64,000 nt of DNA from Thermoplasmatota archaeon (GTDB lineage Archaea > Thermoplasmatota > Thermoplasmata > Thermoplasmatales > GCA-001856825): the NCBI GenBank assembly GCA_023381415.1, contig JAMCUN010000026.1, forward strand, positions 54,564 through 118,563, read 5' to 3'. Positions 8,942-17,642 of this stretch are shown here, piece by piece; position 1 is the stretch's first letter; every line of letters begins with the position of its first letter. The position numbers and the translations under genes were made by a program. Under the pieces are notes generated by a model, which was not told where the DNA came from, searched no databases, and worked only from the letters and a program-made list of their open reading frames with translations.

Positions 8942-9125
8942 CCTTGACATCCTCCACAGGGACACTCTATTGAAGCTTCTGGTTCAGTGCATATTCCGTA
9001 GGATCGTTAATCTAAAGACTTAAGATAATGGTCTTGTGTCTTTTGAATTTCCTTCTATCGTAAATGTAATCATTCTTTTCCAGGGCTGATAAAGAGCTAA
9101 ATATCCAGGAATATAACATTAAATT

Positions 9126-9488
9126 ATGAATGAGTCTATAAATATTGACAGCATTCCTAAGGGTGGTCCATACTCTCACGCCGTAGTCTCAGGGAACTTT
9201 ATATTCCTTTCTGGGCAGACGGGTCAGGTCCCAAATGAAGTACTGAACTTTGATCAGCAGTTTGAAAATGCAATCGACAAGATCAAGAAAGTACTGGAAG
9301 CCGCCAATTGCACCCTAGAGAATGTAGTAAAAATTTCAGTTTATCTTGCATACAAAGGTGATTTCCATAGAATGAATAATTTGTTTGGCAAGTATTTTCC
9401 AAACAATCCTCCAGCTAGGACAACTCTTGTGACCGGTTTTGCTGCAGAGGGGGTCCTGGTAGAGATTGACGCTACAGCTACAAAATGA
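9126..9488 (+). CDS. RidA-family enamine/imine deaminase
   Basis: RidA hydrolyses reactive 2-aminoacrylate and related enamines formed by PLP enzymes. The 120-residue protein has the full YjgF/YER057c/UK114 pattern: GPYSHAV near the N-terminus, SGQTG, the conserved arginine in PPARTTLV and the glutamate in LVEIDATA. It is expected to be a cytosolic trimer. An AT-rich TATA-like element at 9096-9105, about 25 nt before the ATG, suggests a leaderless transcript. It is convergent with the isochorismatase-like gene, 17 nt away. Confidence 0.92.
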   Translation: MNESINIDSIPKGGPYSHAVVSGNFIFLSGQTGQVPNEVLNFDQQFENAIDKIKKVLEAANCTLENVVKISVYLAYKGDFHRMNNLFGKYFPNNPPARTTLVTGFAAEGVLVEIDATATK

Positions 9489-9505
9489 GAGGATAAGGGA
9501 AAGTA

Positions 9506-10060
9506 CTAAGGAAACAAATCACTCGACATTATTACTTTAGCAAATTCGTTATCGATAGAGATCAGATTAATTTTGTGCACTTCCTCTGCTGATATGACGT
9601 TACCTTTTGAATCCTTCCTGTCGAATGTGGCACAACCGTCTTCTATCACAAAGCTTCTGAACCCCAGGTTTCCTGACATCCTTACAGTTGTACTCACACA
9701 GTGGTCGGTTACCAATCCAACGTAGAACACTTGCGGGTCTTTTATTTTCCGAAGAGTGCTTTCGAGATCAGTTCCTATAAATGCGCTGTTGACGTGCTTG
9801 GTTATCACGCGCTCTCCAAGTATTGGTCTTGCTTCATCCTTGAACTCGAATGTTGATGCACCATCCCTGAAAAGGGAGTTGGGATTCATAGAGTCATGTC
9901 TGACGTGGATGATTCTCTTCCCTCTCTTCCTGAACTCGTAAATAACTTTTGAGATCACCCTCTCTGCATCTGGATTATTTCTCCTGCCGAATATTGGATC
10001 ATTCCATGCCTTCTGCACATCTATTACTACTAGTACTGAATTTTCTTCTAACTTGACCAT
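9506..10060 (-). CDS. Isochorismatase-like cysteine hydrolase
   Basis: The 184-residue protein carries the isochorismatase-superfamily triad: Asp in VVIDVQKAW, Lys in VITKHVNSAF and Cys in GLVTDHCVSTTV, with the usual cis-peptide region before the cysteine. Members hydrolyse amides such as nicotinamide or N-carbamoyl compounds; this one lacks the clear D-x-H metal motif of nicotinamidase seen in the paralogue at 14551-15078, so a different substrate is likely. No operon partner. Function beyond hydrolase is not determined. Confidence 0.85.
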   Translation of the reverse strand: MVKLEENSVLVVIDVQKAWNDPIFGRRNNPDAERVISKVIYEFRKRGKRIIHVRHDSMNPNSLFRDGASTFEFKDEARPILGERVITKHVNSAFIGTDLESTLRKIKDPQVFYVGLVTDHCVSTTVRMSGNLGFRSFVIEDGCATFDRKDSKGNVISAEEVHKINLISIDNEFAKVIMSSDLFP

Positions 10061-10462
10061 GTGTGAATCATTCCTATAATTCGCTACTACAGTTAATATG
10101 TTGTCATCTCCATGAACTTACTCATGGAAGGTCTTGAGGAGCAGTGAACGCAGCACAGTAACAGTCATGGAACGGAGATCTTATAATACGTAATCCCCTC
10201 GCTCGATCGTTTGCATCCATCAATGTCTGAATGCCGTTACAGAGTGCCTTCATTCAGTCGCTCCGTGACACGTATAGATGATCCATATCACCAGCTCTTC
10301 TACAGATGGCAATAGAAGTTTCGTTGCTTGACCAATTTCAATTGTTTGATTGATATATTGCAGTTGAACAAATCTCTGATTATACTTAGTAATTCTGCTA
10401 ATCTGTCAATCGTGTATCGCAAATAGTTAAATTCTCAGAGTCTTTTTCCTTTAATCTTACTT
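10061..10462. other. Non-coding stretch before tRNA-Ser
   Basis: About 400 nt without a convincing reading frame. Only small features are visible: a perfect 6-bp inverted repeat CCATGA...TCATGG near 10112-10129, and AT-rich sequence before tRNA-Ser that may hold its promoter. No known RNA family is recognised. Confidence 0.4.
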
Positions 10463-10547
10463 GCCGAGGTAGCCTAGTCCGGCCAAGGCGATAGATTCGA
10501 GATCTATTGCTCGTGAGAGCTCGGGAGTTCAAATCTCCCCCTCGGCG
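10463..10547 (+). tRNA. tRNA-Ser (CGA)
   Basis: An 85-nt class II tRNA. Acceptor gccgagg/cctcggc, anticodon stem tagat/atcta around ttcgaga (anticodon CGA), a long variable arm (gctcgtgagagctc region) and T-arm gggag-ttcaaat-ctccc, discriminator G as expected for serine. No intron and no encoded CCA. Confidence 0.95.
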
Positions 10548-10740
10548 TACAATTATAGAAACCATTGAAACATGCCTAGAAAGACATTGCTATTATGGAG
10601 TCAATGCTATTTATCTCCGAATCTTTCTGTTTGTATACCTGCAGAGGTACTAAGTAGGTCATTTAAAATTTTTTGTCTGGCATAAATACCTTCGACGAAA
10701 AGGATAAAATAATCGTAAGATGTTTAGAAGCCTCCAGAAT

Positions 10741-10813
10741 GCCACCGTAGCTCAGTCGGAAGAGCAGCTGATTTGTAATCAGCAGGTCGGGGGCTCGATT
10801 CCCTCCGGTGGCT
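10741..10813 (+). tRNA. tRNA-Thr (TGT)
   Basis: A 73-nt cloverleaf: acceptor gccaccg/cggtggc, D-arm with gctcagtcggaagagc, anticodon stem ctgat/atcag around tttgtaa (anticodon TGT), T-arm and discriminator T. CCA is not encoded. An AT-rich element (ataaaataatc) about 30-40 nt upstream is a plausible promoter. It ends 7 nt before the stop of the convergent permease gene. Confidence 0.95.
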
Positions 10814-10819
10814 TCTTCC

Positions 10820-12181
10820 CTATTCTGCGGTATCTTTTGCCTCCAGAGCGTTAGTCATTTCTATTCCACTGTACCACGACCTTGCTCTACTGCTACCTAC
10901 AATTGATATTACTGTAGAAATGAGCAGGACAGCAAGAAATATCACTATCGAAATCCTTGCAGGATTCCCTTGGGACGTATCCGCAATGAAAGAGAATGCC
11001 ATTGTGACGGCCAGTATCAGGGTTGAAAGGAGTGCTATAGAAAGCGACCAGGCCTGCTTTGATGCATATGAGAGCCTCATAAGAGATAAGCCACCTATCA
11101 CCTGGATGAACATATAGGAGAATGATACTATCGCTGCGATCATCACGAACCCTACAAAATTCCCAAGGAAGTAGTTGGTTACCAATATGATGACACCCTC
11201 AATCGCAATAAATGAGTAGATAAGTCTATCATTACGAACATCCAGTCTTGACAGAATTCCGTCCTTCGCCATCCTCCGAATCTCATTCAGGACTGCATTA
11301 GAATAGGAAACGCAAAGGTTCATAGAACTCATTATCGCCAGCACAGCGAATAGTGCGTATGATACAACGCCGAAGGATGCCCTGATTGAGTTGTTAACGT
11401 AAAAGGGGTCTGAAGAATACGCCAAAATTCCTGTATTCCCAAGGAATGCCATCAGTGAGAATGCAGATATCACCAGGACCACCCCTGTCACGAGATATGA
11501 ATAGAACAGTGCTCTTGGTACTGTAGATCCCTTCTTCTTCGTGTCTTCGGAGAGATAGAGAGGTGATTCCATACCCGCAAATGCAAGAATTCCAAAGACT
11601 ACTCCGCTGAAAACAGAATAAGCCCCATTCATTGTTGTCGGAAGAAGACTGAATGAGAACGAAGAGGCGTTCTTGAGGAAGAGAAAATCTAGGACCAGAA
11701 CGAATGCCATCTCTATTCCGCCTGCGACTATTGTGTACTTTATGGACCTGCCAAGTCCCTGGTAAACAATTCCAAACAGAACTAGCAGGAACGCTATCGG
11801 GATTGCATAGCTTAGAAGTGACGCGACAACGCTTCCAAGGTGAATAAGGCTCAGTATGAAGAATGAGACAAAGAGTGCTATGTTGGGGATTACTAGGATT
11901 GCGTATGCTGCGTAGATAAATGATGTGGCTATCCCAGTCCTCTTTCCGAGGGTCTTTCCTGCAAACAGATAATACCCTCCGTTTGACTGGAAGTGCTTAG
12001 AAAGCTTCCATATCACATAAATCGTTGTAAGTGCTGCGACAAATGATATCAGCATCACTATTCCGAGGTAAGCACCAGAATAGACTGCTATGGCAGAGAA
12101 TAAGGCTGCTACGTCAAGCATAGGTCCAATAGATGTGAAGGACTGCATGAAGGAACCAGAGAATGTGACCTTATGCCCCAC
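10820..12181 (-). CDS. APC-superfamily amino-acid/polyamine permease
   Basis: The 453-residue protein has about twelve hydrophobic segments with the APC N-terminal pattern (Gly/Ser-rich first helix near SFTSIGPMLD, then the SNGGYYLFAGKTLG loop and an AGMESP segment in the sixth helix region). It is probably an amino-acid:proton symporter or antiporter in the cytoplasmic membrane, apt for a proton-rich habitat. The substrate cannot be read. It is followed by tRNA-Thr on the other strand and preceded by nearly 500 nt of non-coding DNA. Confidence 0.85.
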   Translation of the reverse strand: MGHKVTFSGSFMQSFTSIGPMLDVAALFSAIAVYSGAYLGIVMLISFVAALTTIYVIWKLSKHFQSNGGYYLFAGKTLGKRTGIATSFIYAAYAILVIPNIALFVSFFILSLIHLGSVVASLLSYAIPIAFLLVLFGIVYQGLGRSIKYTIVAGGIEMAFVLVLDFLFLKNASSFSFSLLPTTMNGAYSVFSGVVFGILAFAGMESPLYLSEDTKKKGSTVPRALFYSYLVTGVVLVISAFSLMAFLGNTGILAYSSDPFYVNNSIRASFGVVSYALFAVLAIMSSMNLCVSYSNAVLNEIRRMAKDGILSRLDVRNDRLIYSFIAIEGVIILVTNYFLGNFVGFVMIAAIVSFSYMFIQVIGGLSLMRLSYASKQAWSLSIALLSTLILAVTMAFSFIADTSQGNPARISIVIFLAVLLISTVISIVGSSRARSWYSGIEMTNALEAKDTAE

Positions 12182-12646
12182 CTTTCGGAGAGATGGAAAT
12201 AGATATTATCGTTTTCCCCTCGTTCGTAGCCCCCCATCAACTCTAAACCACGCCAAAATCTTTTGCTGGAACCCCTGCCATTCACTCGTCAGCTTTCACT
12301 TTCTGAAGCCGGTCAATCTGGGGGCAGCTTGAATTGATTCCGAGCCCCGTAAGTTATAGGCTAAATGCCCCCTCGACCTCAATCCGGCGAATTTTGGTTT
12401 TTTCTCTCATTCATACCTAAACCCGCTGAAGAAATTCAATCCAACCATGTGATCTTCCCTTTTCACTGGATGCGTTGCAGAGATCCAATCACTCCATCCT
12501 TCCTAGGAATTTGCTTCTTGGAATCCTGGTACCCCCTTCAATCTTGCCACTCCGACGTTTCAATTTAAAGTATTTATTTAGTTTATAATAAATCACTCCA
12601 TCACTCCCATTTCAAAATGAAACTGAATGACAACGACAGAAGATAA
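12182..12646. other. Long non-coding stretch between permease and L40e
   Basis: About 465 nt with short frames only and no recognisable protein. An AT-rich block at 12567-12595 contains TATA-like sequence readable toward the left, and the sequence to its left on the minus strand is purine-rich and moderately structured; a small RNA is possible but I cannot match it to RNase P RNA, SRP RNA or a box C/D RNA. Confidence 0.4.
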
Positions 12647-12654
12647 TTTATATA
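12647..12654 (+). promoter_or_regulatory. TATA box of L40e gene (leaderless)
   Basis: The element tttatata is centred about 23 nt before the ATG at 12674. This is the archaeal TBP spacing to a transcription start at or next to the start codon, indicating a leaderless mRNA. Confidence 0.65.
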
Positions 12655-12673
12655 GCTTGCAGATAACGGACGA

Positions 12674-12823
12674 ATGCCTTTCAAGGAAGCAACGGATAGG
12701 ATATTCAACAAGAAAATATGCATGAACTGCTACTCATCCAACCCGATCAGGGCTACGACGTGCAGGAAATGCGGCAGCCATGAACTTAGACTTAAGGCAA
12801 AGGAAAAGAGAGGCGGACAGTAA
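12674..12823 (+). CDS. rpl40e: Large-subunit ribosomal protein L40e (eL40)
   Basis: A 49-residue basic protein with a four-cysteine zinc ribbon (C16xxC19 and C30xxC33), the typical N-terminal phrase [17 protein letters not shown], and a basic C-terminus ending KEKRGGQ. In eukaryotes this protein is fused to ubiquitin; in archaea it is free-standing. It assembles on the large ribosomal subunit. It is too short for many gene finders, but the length, cysteine spacing and TATA box make the call firm. Its stop lies one base from the end of the convergent pcp gene. Confidence 0.93.
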   Translation: MPFKEATDRIFNKKICMNCYSSNPIRATTCRKCGSHELRLKAKEKRGGQ

Positions 12824-12824
12824 A

Positions 12825-13409
12825 CTACTGGAGTTGCTGTATCGCTATTTCTACTGATTTTATCATGCTGTCGATAGACATTGTGGGATATTTCCCGTCT
12901 ATCGAACTTTCCGACTCCAGAGGAAAATGAATGAAACCTGCCCTTGCATTTGTGTAGTGGAGTGAGTAGAAAAATATCTTATTGCAAATAAAAGTCCCTG
13001 CCGAATACGATACCTCTGAAGGTATCTTTGCTGATCTCAGTGAATGAACTATCTTCTCTACAGGTAATCTTGAAAAGAGACCATCAGGTGCCTTATCGAG
13101 GATATTTCCTGGTTCCTTTGACTCCCCGTCCTCATCCTTTGTATTTCCCTGCCAGTTTATTGCTATCTTCTCCAATCTTACTGCATTGCTTCCCGGAGCC
13201 AGGCCAGTGTTTATGATAGACTCATACCCCTTCTTCAGTTCCTTTAGATAATCGGCTTCTATCACCGAATGCTTGACCTCCAGGGAAATGCCCTTCACCT
13301 CCCGCCCCCTGAAATAGGAACCGTCTAGTAGTTCTGCTATCTCACCTGAGGGGTTCCTCTTGAAGCCTGAATACGGCTTGAAGCCAGTGACCAATATTAT
13401 TCGAACCAC
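12825..13409 (-). CDS. pcp: Pyroglutamyl-peptidase I (peptidase family C15)
   Basis: Pcp removes N-terminal pyroglutamate from peptides. The TGFKPYSGFKRNPS N-terminus and the catalytic triad E80 (RLEKIAIN), C142 (GTFICNK) and H161 (GFIHFP) are all present. Length 194 residues, slightly short of the usual 200-215. It is the last gene of the minus-strand cysS-pncA-pncB-pcp unit, its start overlapping the pncB end by 13 nt, so it should be translated by coupling. No link to NAD salvage is known. Confidence 0.93.
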   Translation of the reverse strand: MVRIILVTGFKPYSGFKRNPSGEIAELLDGSYFRGREVKGISLEVKHSVIEADYLKELKKGYESIINTGLAPGSNAVRLEKIAINWQGNTKDEDGESKEPGNILDKAPDGLFSRLPVEKIVHSLRSAKIPSEVSYSAGTFICNKIFFYSLHYTNARAGFIHFPLESESSIDGKYPTMSIDSMIKSVEIAIQQLQ

Positions 13410-14554
13410 CTTAGCTGTTCAAGGACATAGTTCCTGCTGGCTTCAAGATTCTCCTCGTAGACGGAATTCCCGTTGTCAATTATCTTCTGGTAAATGTTGA
13501 CCATGGGAGAGCCATCCTTTGGGCACATTTCACTTTGATTAACTGATACAAGGAATGAGTGACATCTACCGCACCTGAATACGTTCTTTTCTCCCGAGTA
13601 TTTTCCCTTCTTTGTCTTGTCCTTTCCATCTATGTTCACTATATCCATCGCAAAGTCTACTGCCGCTGCACTGGAAATCGATGTTCCTACTCCAAACCCG
13701 GACGCTCCTGCATCCTTCAGCGGCCCAATGTCTTCCTCCTTGATTCCTCCTGAAACAATGATCCCTACGTTGTTTTTCCCGTTCCTGTCTAGCTCCCACC
13801 TCACTTCCCTTATGATGTCTGCAAAGTTTCCCCTCCTGGATGAGGGGGTGTCGAGCCTCACTCCATTCAGCCCCTTTATTGTTCTTGCAGCCCTCAGGGA
13901 AGATTCCTTTTCGTCCCCGTATGTGTCCACCAGGGCTATCCTTGTTGCCCCCTTCTCAATCACTTCGTCGTACATCCTCCATCCCTCCTCTTCCCCCACC
14001 AGAAGGAGGAGGGAATGAGGCATGGTTCCCTCAGCCTTCTTGCCAATTCTCTCTGCGCCTATTATGCTGGACACGTTGTCGCAACCGCCAAGGAATGCGT
14101 TCCTGTCGATCAGCGGAGCAAGTGCAGGATGCATTCTTCTTACTCCGAACGACAGTAGGGGAAGATCTCCTACCCTCTTCTTGAAGTAAGATGCCTTAGT
14201 TGCAATGCCAGATGCCTGTGATATCGATCCGAGGATGGGGGTCTCAAGCATGCCGAATTCCAGGTACTTGCCGGCGACCTTCACTGCAGGTATCGGTATA
14301 CCCCTAATGTCTCGGGGCGGAAATACAGTCCCCTCTGGAAGGGCATGAACATCGACACTTTTACCCTTCATCAAGTCTGTTAGATCGTCCAGGCCCGAAA
14401 GCGTGATCCAGGGAAGATCCCTTGAAGAACATGTCACCTCCATAACCACTCTTGGATTTATACCCGCCTTCTTTAGCACTTCCCTGGCCCTCAGGAAGTA
14501 CACATCTGTAGTTTTGAGGTTTAATATTTCCTCTGAGGAGGCGATATTTTTCAT
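13397..14554 (-). CDS. pncB: Nicotinate phosphoribosyltransferase
   Basis: It joins nicotinate and PRPP to form nicotinate mononucleotide in NAD salvage. The segment FGVRRMHPA holds the conserved catalytic histidine region, GTMPHSLLL and VDTYGDE follow, and SGGIKEEDI plus GFGVGTSI form the phosphate-binding end of the barrel. A C-terminal zinc knuckle (CGRCHSF, then a later CPKDG) is visible, as described for the Thermoplasma enzyme. Length 385. Its ATG overlaps the pncA stop by 4 nt, and pncA makes its substrate, so the pair is a salvage operon. Confidence 0.95.
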   Translation of the reverse strand: MKNIASSEEILNLKTTDVYFLRAREVLKKAGINPRVVMEVTCSSRDLPWITLSGLDDLTDLMKGKSVDVHALPEGTVFPPRDIRGIPIPAVKVAGKYLEFGMLETPILGSISQASGIATKASYFKKRVGDLPLLSFGVRRMHPALAPLIDRNAFLGGCDNVSSIIGAERIGKKAEGTMPHSLLLLVGEEEGWRMYDEVIEKGATRIALVDTYGDEKESSLRAARTIKGLNGVRLDTPSSRRGNFADIIREVRWELDRNGKNNVGIIVSGGIKEEDIGPLKDAGASGFGVGTSISSAAAVDFAMDIVNIDGKDKTKKGKYSGEKNVFRCGRCHSFLVSVNQSEMCPKDGSPMVNIYQKIIDNGNSVYEENLEASRNYVLEQLRWFE

Positions 14555-15078
14555 TTTCCAAGGATGTCTGCTAGAGATATTATTTTTGCTCCGTAGTTGC
14601 TCTTCATGTACTCCAGAGTCCTCCTCTTCTTAGCGGATGATGTGGTGTCTGTGCACTCTTCCACCAATATAGGTTCATAGCCGCGGAAGAATGCAGAAGC
14701 AACGGAATGAACGATGCATATATCCGTTACCACACCACAGAATACTATCTTCTTCGCGCCCAGTTCCTTGAGCATTCCGTCCAGGCCTGTTTCGAAGAAT
14801 GCGTCGTAGTTGTGTTTCTTTATCACCGGACCCATTCCCCTTAACTCCTCGACGGTTTCTGACGATGGAGTTCCCTCCATAGCATGAAGTCCCCAAACGC
14901 GTATTTCCGGGTCGTTGATGCTGTGTGAATCCTGAACCAAGATAGCTTTCTTTCCGCTGCCCTCTATGAGCCGCTTCGTAGATTTGACAACCTTCCTGTA
15001 CTTTGGTCTTCCCAACCTTCCGTTGATAAACTCCTCTATCAGATCGATCGAGACGATGGCATCAAAGTCTACCACCAT
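14551..15078 (-). CDS. pncA: Nicotinamidase
   Basis: It deamidates nicotinamide to nicotinate. The isochorismatase-fold triad is present (Asp in VSIDLIEEF, Lys in VIKKHNYDAF, Cys in GVVTDICIVHS), and so are the metal ligands D-x-H (QDSHSIND) and a second His (WGLHAMEGT) that distinguish nicotinamidase from other family members. Its location directly before pncB supports the substrate. Length 175. The start overlaps the end of cysS by 10 nt. Confidence 0.93.
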   Translation of the reverse strand: MVVDFDAIVSIDLIEEFINGRLGRPKYRKVVKSTKRLIEGSGKKAILVQDSHSINDPEIRVWGLHAMEGTPSSETVEELRGMGPVIKKHNYDAFFETGLDGMLKELGAKKIVFCGVVTDICIVHSVASAFFRGYEPILVEECTDTTSSAKKRRTLEYMKSNYGAKIISLADILGK

Positions 15079-16418
15079 AAGTAGCTCCCCTCGGCTGTGT
15101 CTTCTATCATTATCCCCTTTTCCTTCAGGCTATCCCTTATCTTGTCAGCAGATTCGTAATCTCCCCTCTTTCTGAAATCATCCCTTATGCCCAGCACGAT
15201 GTCCATTGATCTATCTGGAAGAGGGGTTATGTGAACGATTCCAGTGACCTTCTCAATCTCATTCAAAACAAACTTTATCTCCCCCTTCTCCTCGTCAGTC
15301 ATCCTGTTTTTCGAGAGTGAGTCTTTAACGAAACTTATTATCTCTTTCATTGTCTCCGGGGTGTTCATATCATCCTCCAGAGGTGCAAATATCTTCTTCA
15401 CAATCTCCATTGCCCTGTCGCTCTTGAGCTCTACAGATCCGCTCACCCTGTGCCACAGTATGGATACCCTTTCTGCGGTCATCTGTGCATCCCTGACGCT
15501 CTTCTCCTCAAAATTCACTGCTGCACTGTAGTGCATTGAAAGCATCATTATCCTTATTGCCTCTGGCCAGTAGCTCTTAAGTGCCTCCTCTATTGTGACA
15601 AAGTTCTTCAGGCTCTTGCTCATTTTAATGTCATCCACGTTAAGATGCCCTGTGTGTATCCAGTACTTTACCATCGGTTTTTTTCCGGATACCGCCTCCA
15701 TCTGTGCTATCTCTGATTCGTGGTGAGGGAATATAAGATCCTTCGCGCCTCCGTGTATCTCGTACATCGGTCCGAAGAATAGCTCAGTTATGGCAGTATC
15801 TTCTATATGCCATCCTGGCCTACCTTCCCCCCACGGACTTGGCCAGGAGGGCTCTCCCGTCTTCTTTTTCTTCCACAGGGCAAAATCCAGAGAGTCCTCC
15901 TTCAAATCATTCACTTCAACTCTTGCACCTGCAATGAGCTGATCCAGGTTCTGTTTTGACAGCTTGCCGTAGTCACTGAATTTCCTTGTCCGGAAATAGA
16001 CACCGTCGGTGATTTCATATGCATATCCATTTTTCATCAGCCTTGAAATTTGAGAGATTATTTCGTCAATATAATCTGTTGCAAATGCGTGGTAGTTAAC
16101 CGAGTTGTTCTTTAGTCTTCTCATAATATCGAAGAATTCAGAGGAATAAGTGGTTACTATGTCCTCCCACGACCTTCCTGTCTCGTTCATCTTGTCAATA
16201 ATGTGATCCTCTATGTCCGTTATATTCATCAAGTAGAACAGCCGTACCCCCTTGTACCTCAGGTACCTGGCAAGAACGTCGAAGAAGATGTATGTCCTCC
16301 CGTGTCCCATATGCGGCTTGTCCTGGACGGTAGGTCCACAGACAAACATATTGATCCTCTTTCCCTCCCTTGGCTCCACCTTTTTCAGTGAATTGGAAAG
16401 AGTGTCCCTTATCTCCAT
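15069..16418 (-). CDS. cysS: Cysteinyl-tRNA synthetase
   Basis: Class I synthetase charging tRNA-Cys. The zinc/active-site start FVCGPTVQDKPHMGHG contains C27 and the HIGH-type motif HMGH, and KMSKS follows in the second half; FPHHESEIAQ supplies H232 and E236 of the zinc site. The usual second zinc cysteine (in PGWHIECSAM of E. coli) is replaced here by Asp207 in PGWHIEDTAI, which is unusual. At 449 residues it is complete but short at the C-terminus. First gene of a four-gene overlapping minus-strand operon; its promoter lies in the 54-nt gap shared with divergent coaBC. Confidence 0.95.
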   Translation of the reverse strand: MEIRDTLSNSLKKVEPREGKRINMFVCGPTVQDKPHMGHGRTYIFFDVLARYLRYKGVRLFYLMNITDIEDHIIDKMNETGRSWEDIVTTYSSEFFDIMRRLKNNSVNYHAFATDYIDEIISQISRLMKNGYAYEITDGVYFRTRKFSDYGKLSKQNLDQLIAGARVEVNDLKEDSLDFALWKKKKTGEPSWPSPWGEGRPGWHIEDTAITELFFGPMYEIHGGAKDLIFPHHESEIAQMEAVSGKKPMVKYWIHTGHLNVDDIKMSKSLKNFVTIEEALKSYWPEAIRIMMLSMHYSAAVNFEEKSVRDAQMTAERVSILWHRVSGSVELKSDRAMEIVKKIFAPLEDDMNTPETMKEIISFVKDSLSKNRMTDEEKGEIKFVLNEIEKVTGIVHITPLPDRSMDIVLGIRDDFRKRGDYESADKIRDSLKEKGIMIEDTAEGSYLWW

Positions 16419-16472
16419 AGGTGGAGAGAGAGAACATCATTAAATTTTTTATCGTAAATAATATGTACTAGC

Positions 16473-17642
16473 GTGCTTAAAAGGAAAGCGGAGTTCGACA
16501 TAAAGTCTTCACTGCTCAAGAACAAGAAGATCATTTTGGGTGTTACCGGGTCTATTTCTGCGGTGGAATCTGTAAAGCTTATCCACGAGCTGAGAAGGCA
16601 TGGAGCAGAAGTTTATCCTGTGGTAACTGATTCCGCGAAGAAAATAATACATCCATCATCCCTGGAGTACGCTTCTGAAAACAAAGTGGTTGAAGAGCTG
16701 ACAGGTGCGATAGAGCACGTCAGACTTGTCGAGGACTCCGACCTTCTCCTCATAGCACCAGCCACAGCCAATACTATATCCAAGATGGCCACCGGTATAG
16801 ATGATTCCCCTGTCACATCTGTATTCTCGAATGCACTGGAGAAGATCCCAGTCCTAGTCGTGCCAGCAATGCACTTGAATATGTACACCAATCCGATCAT
16901 TGTCAAGAATATTGAGACGCTCAAGTCGTATGGGGTCATATTCCTGGAACCGCAGATGGAAGAGTCCAAAGCCAAGATCGCAGACTACCAGTCCATAGCA
17001 GCAGAAGTCATAAGGTCGCTCCACGATGAGCTGAGGGGGAGAAGGATAGGCGTCATAGGAGGGTCAAGCTACGAAAGCATAGATGATGTGAGAGTCATAA
17101 CGAATAATTCCACTGGAGAGACGGCAATGGACATCGCCACTATGGCCTATTACCTGGGCGCTGAAGTTAAGCTGTTGATGGGTAGCGTGAAGGTCGCCAT
17201 CCCTCCTTTTCTAAAATTTGAAACATTCTCTAACCTTGACTCTCTTGTCTCTAAAATTGGAACTGTCAAGGACTGCGATACCGTGATCGTTCCCGCAGCT
17301 CTATCTGATTTCACTGCTGAAAGGAAGAACGGAAAGATTTCATCTAACAGGTCATTCTCCATAACTCTCAAGCCGGCACCAAAGTTCCTGAAGATTCTTA
17401 GAAAGGAATTCAAGGGAAAGATAGTTGGATTCAAGGCTGAATTCGGTATATCAAGGAAAGAATTACTGTCAAAGGCAAGAGAGAGGATGGAAGAATACTC
17501 ACTTGACATGATCGTTGCCAATGACCTCAAAGATGTCAGGACCGGATTTACTAAGGTCATAGTGATAAAGGGCAAAAAAGAGATCGATCTGGAAGGTGAG
17601 AAAACTGAGGTCGCAAAAAGAATACTCGAGCTACTCCCATAA
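16473..17642 (+). CDS. coaBC: Bifunctional phosphopantothenoylcysteine decarboxylase / phosphopantothenate-cysteine ligase
   Basis: CoaBC performs two consecutive steps of coenzyme A synthesis. The N-terminal CoaC flavoprotein half (about 1-185) has GVTGSISAV, the catalytic His in IEHVRL, and PAMHLNMY in place of the bacterial PAMN motif. The C-terminal CoaB half begins near residue 190 with IGVIGGSSYESID and the nucleotide-binding ITNNSTGE. The start is GTG at 16473. The 3' end overlaps pantoate kinase by 47 nt, making an archaeal CoA operon. Confidence 0.93.
   Translation: MLKRKAEFDIKSSLLKNKKIILGVTGSISAVESVKLIHELRRHGAEVYPVVTDSAKKIIHPSSLEYASENKVVEELTGAIEHVRLVEDSDLLLIAPATANTISKMATGIDDSPVTSVFSNALEKIPVLVVPAMHLNMYTNPIIVKNIETLKSYGVIFLEPQMEESKAKIADYQSIAAEVIRSLHDELRGRRIGVIGGSSYESIDDVRVITNNSTGETAMDIATMAYYLGAEVKLLMGSVKVAIPPFLKFETFSNLDSLVSKIGTVKDCDTVIVPAALSDFTAERKNGKISSNRSFSITLKPAPKFLKILRKEFKGKIVGFKAEFGISRKELLSKARERMEEYSLDMIVANDLKDVRTGFTKVIVIKGKKEIDLEGEKTEVAKRILELLP

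Noticed and set aside
10112..10129. Inverted repeat CCATGA...TCATGG as a regulatory site
   Set aside because: Isolated in non-coding DNA and not near a promoter; repeats this short are expected by chance.
12360..12570. RNase P RNA or SRP RNA in the 12182-12646 gap
   Set aside because: No family core motifs were found on either strand.
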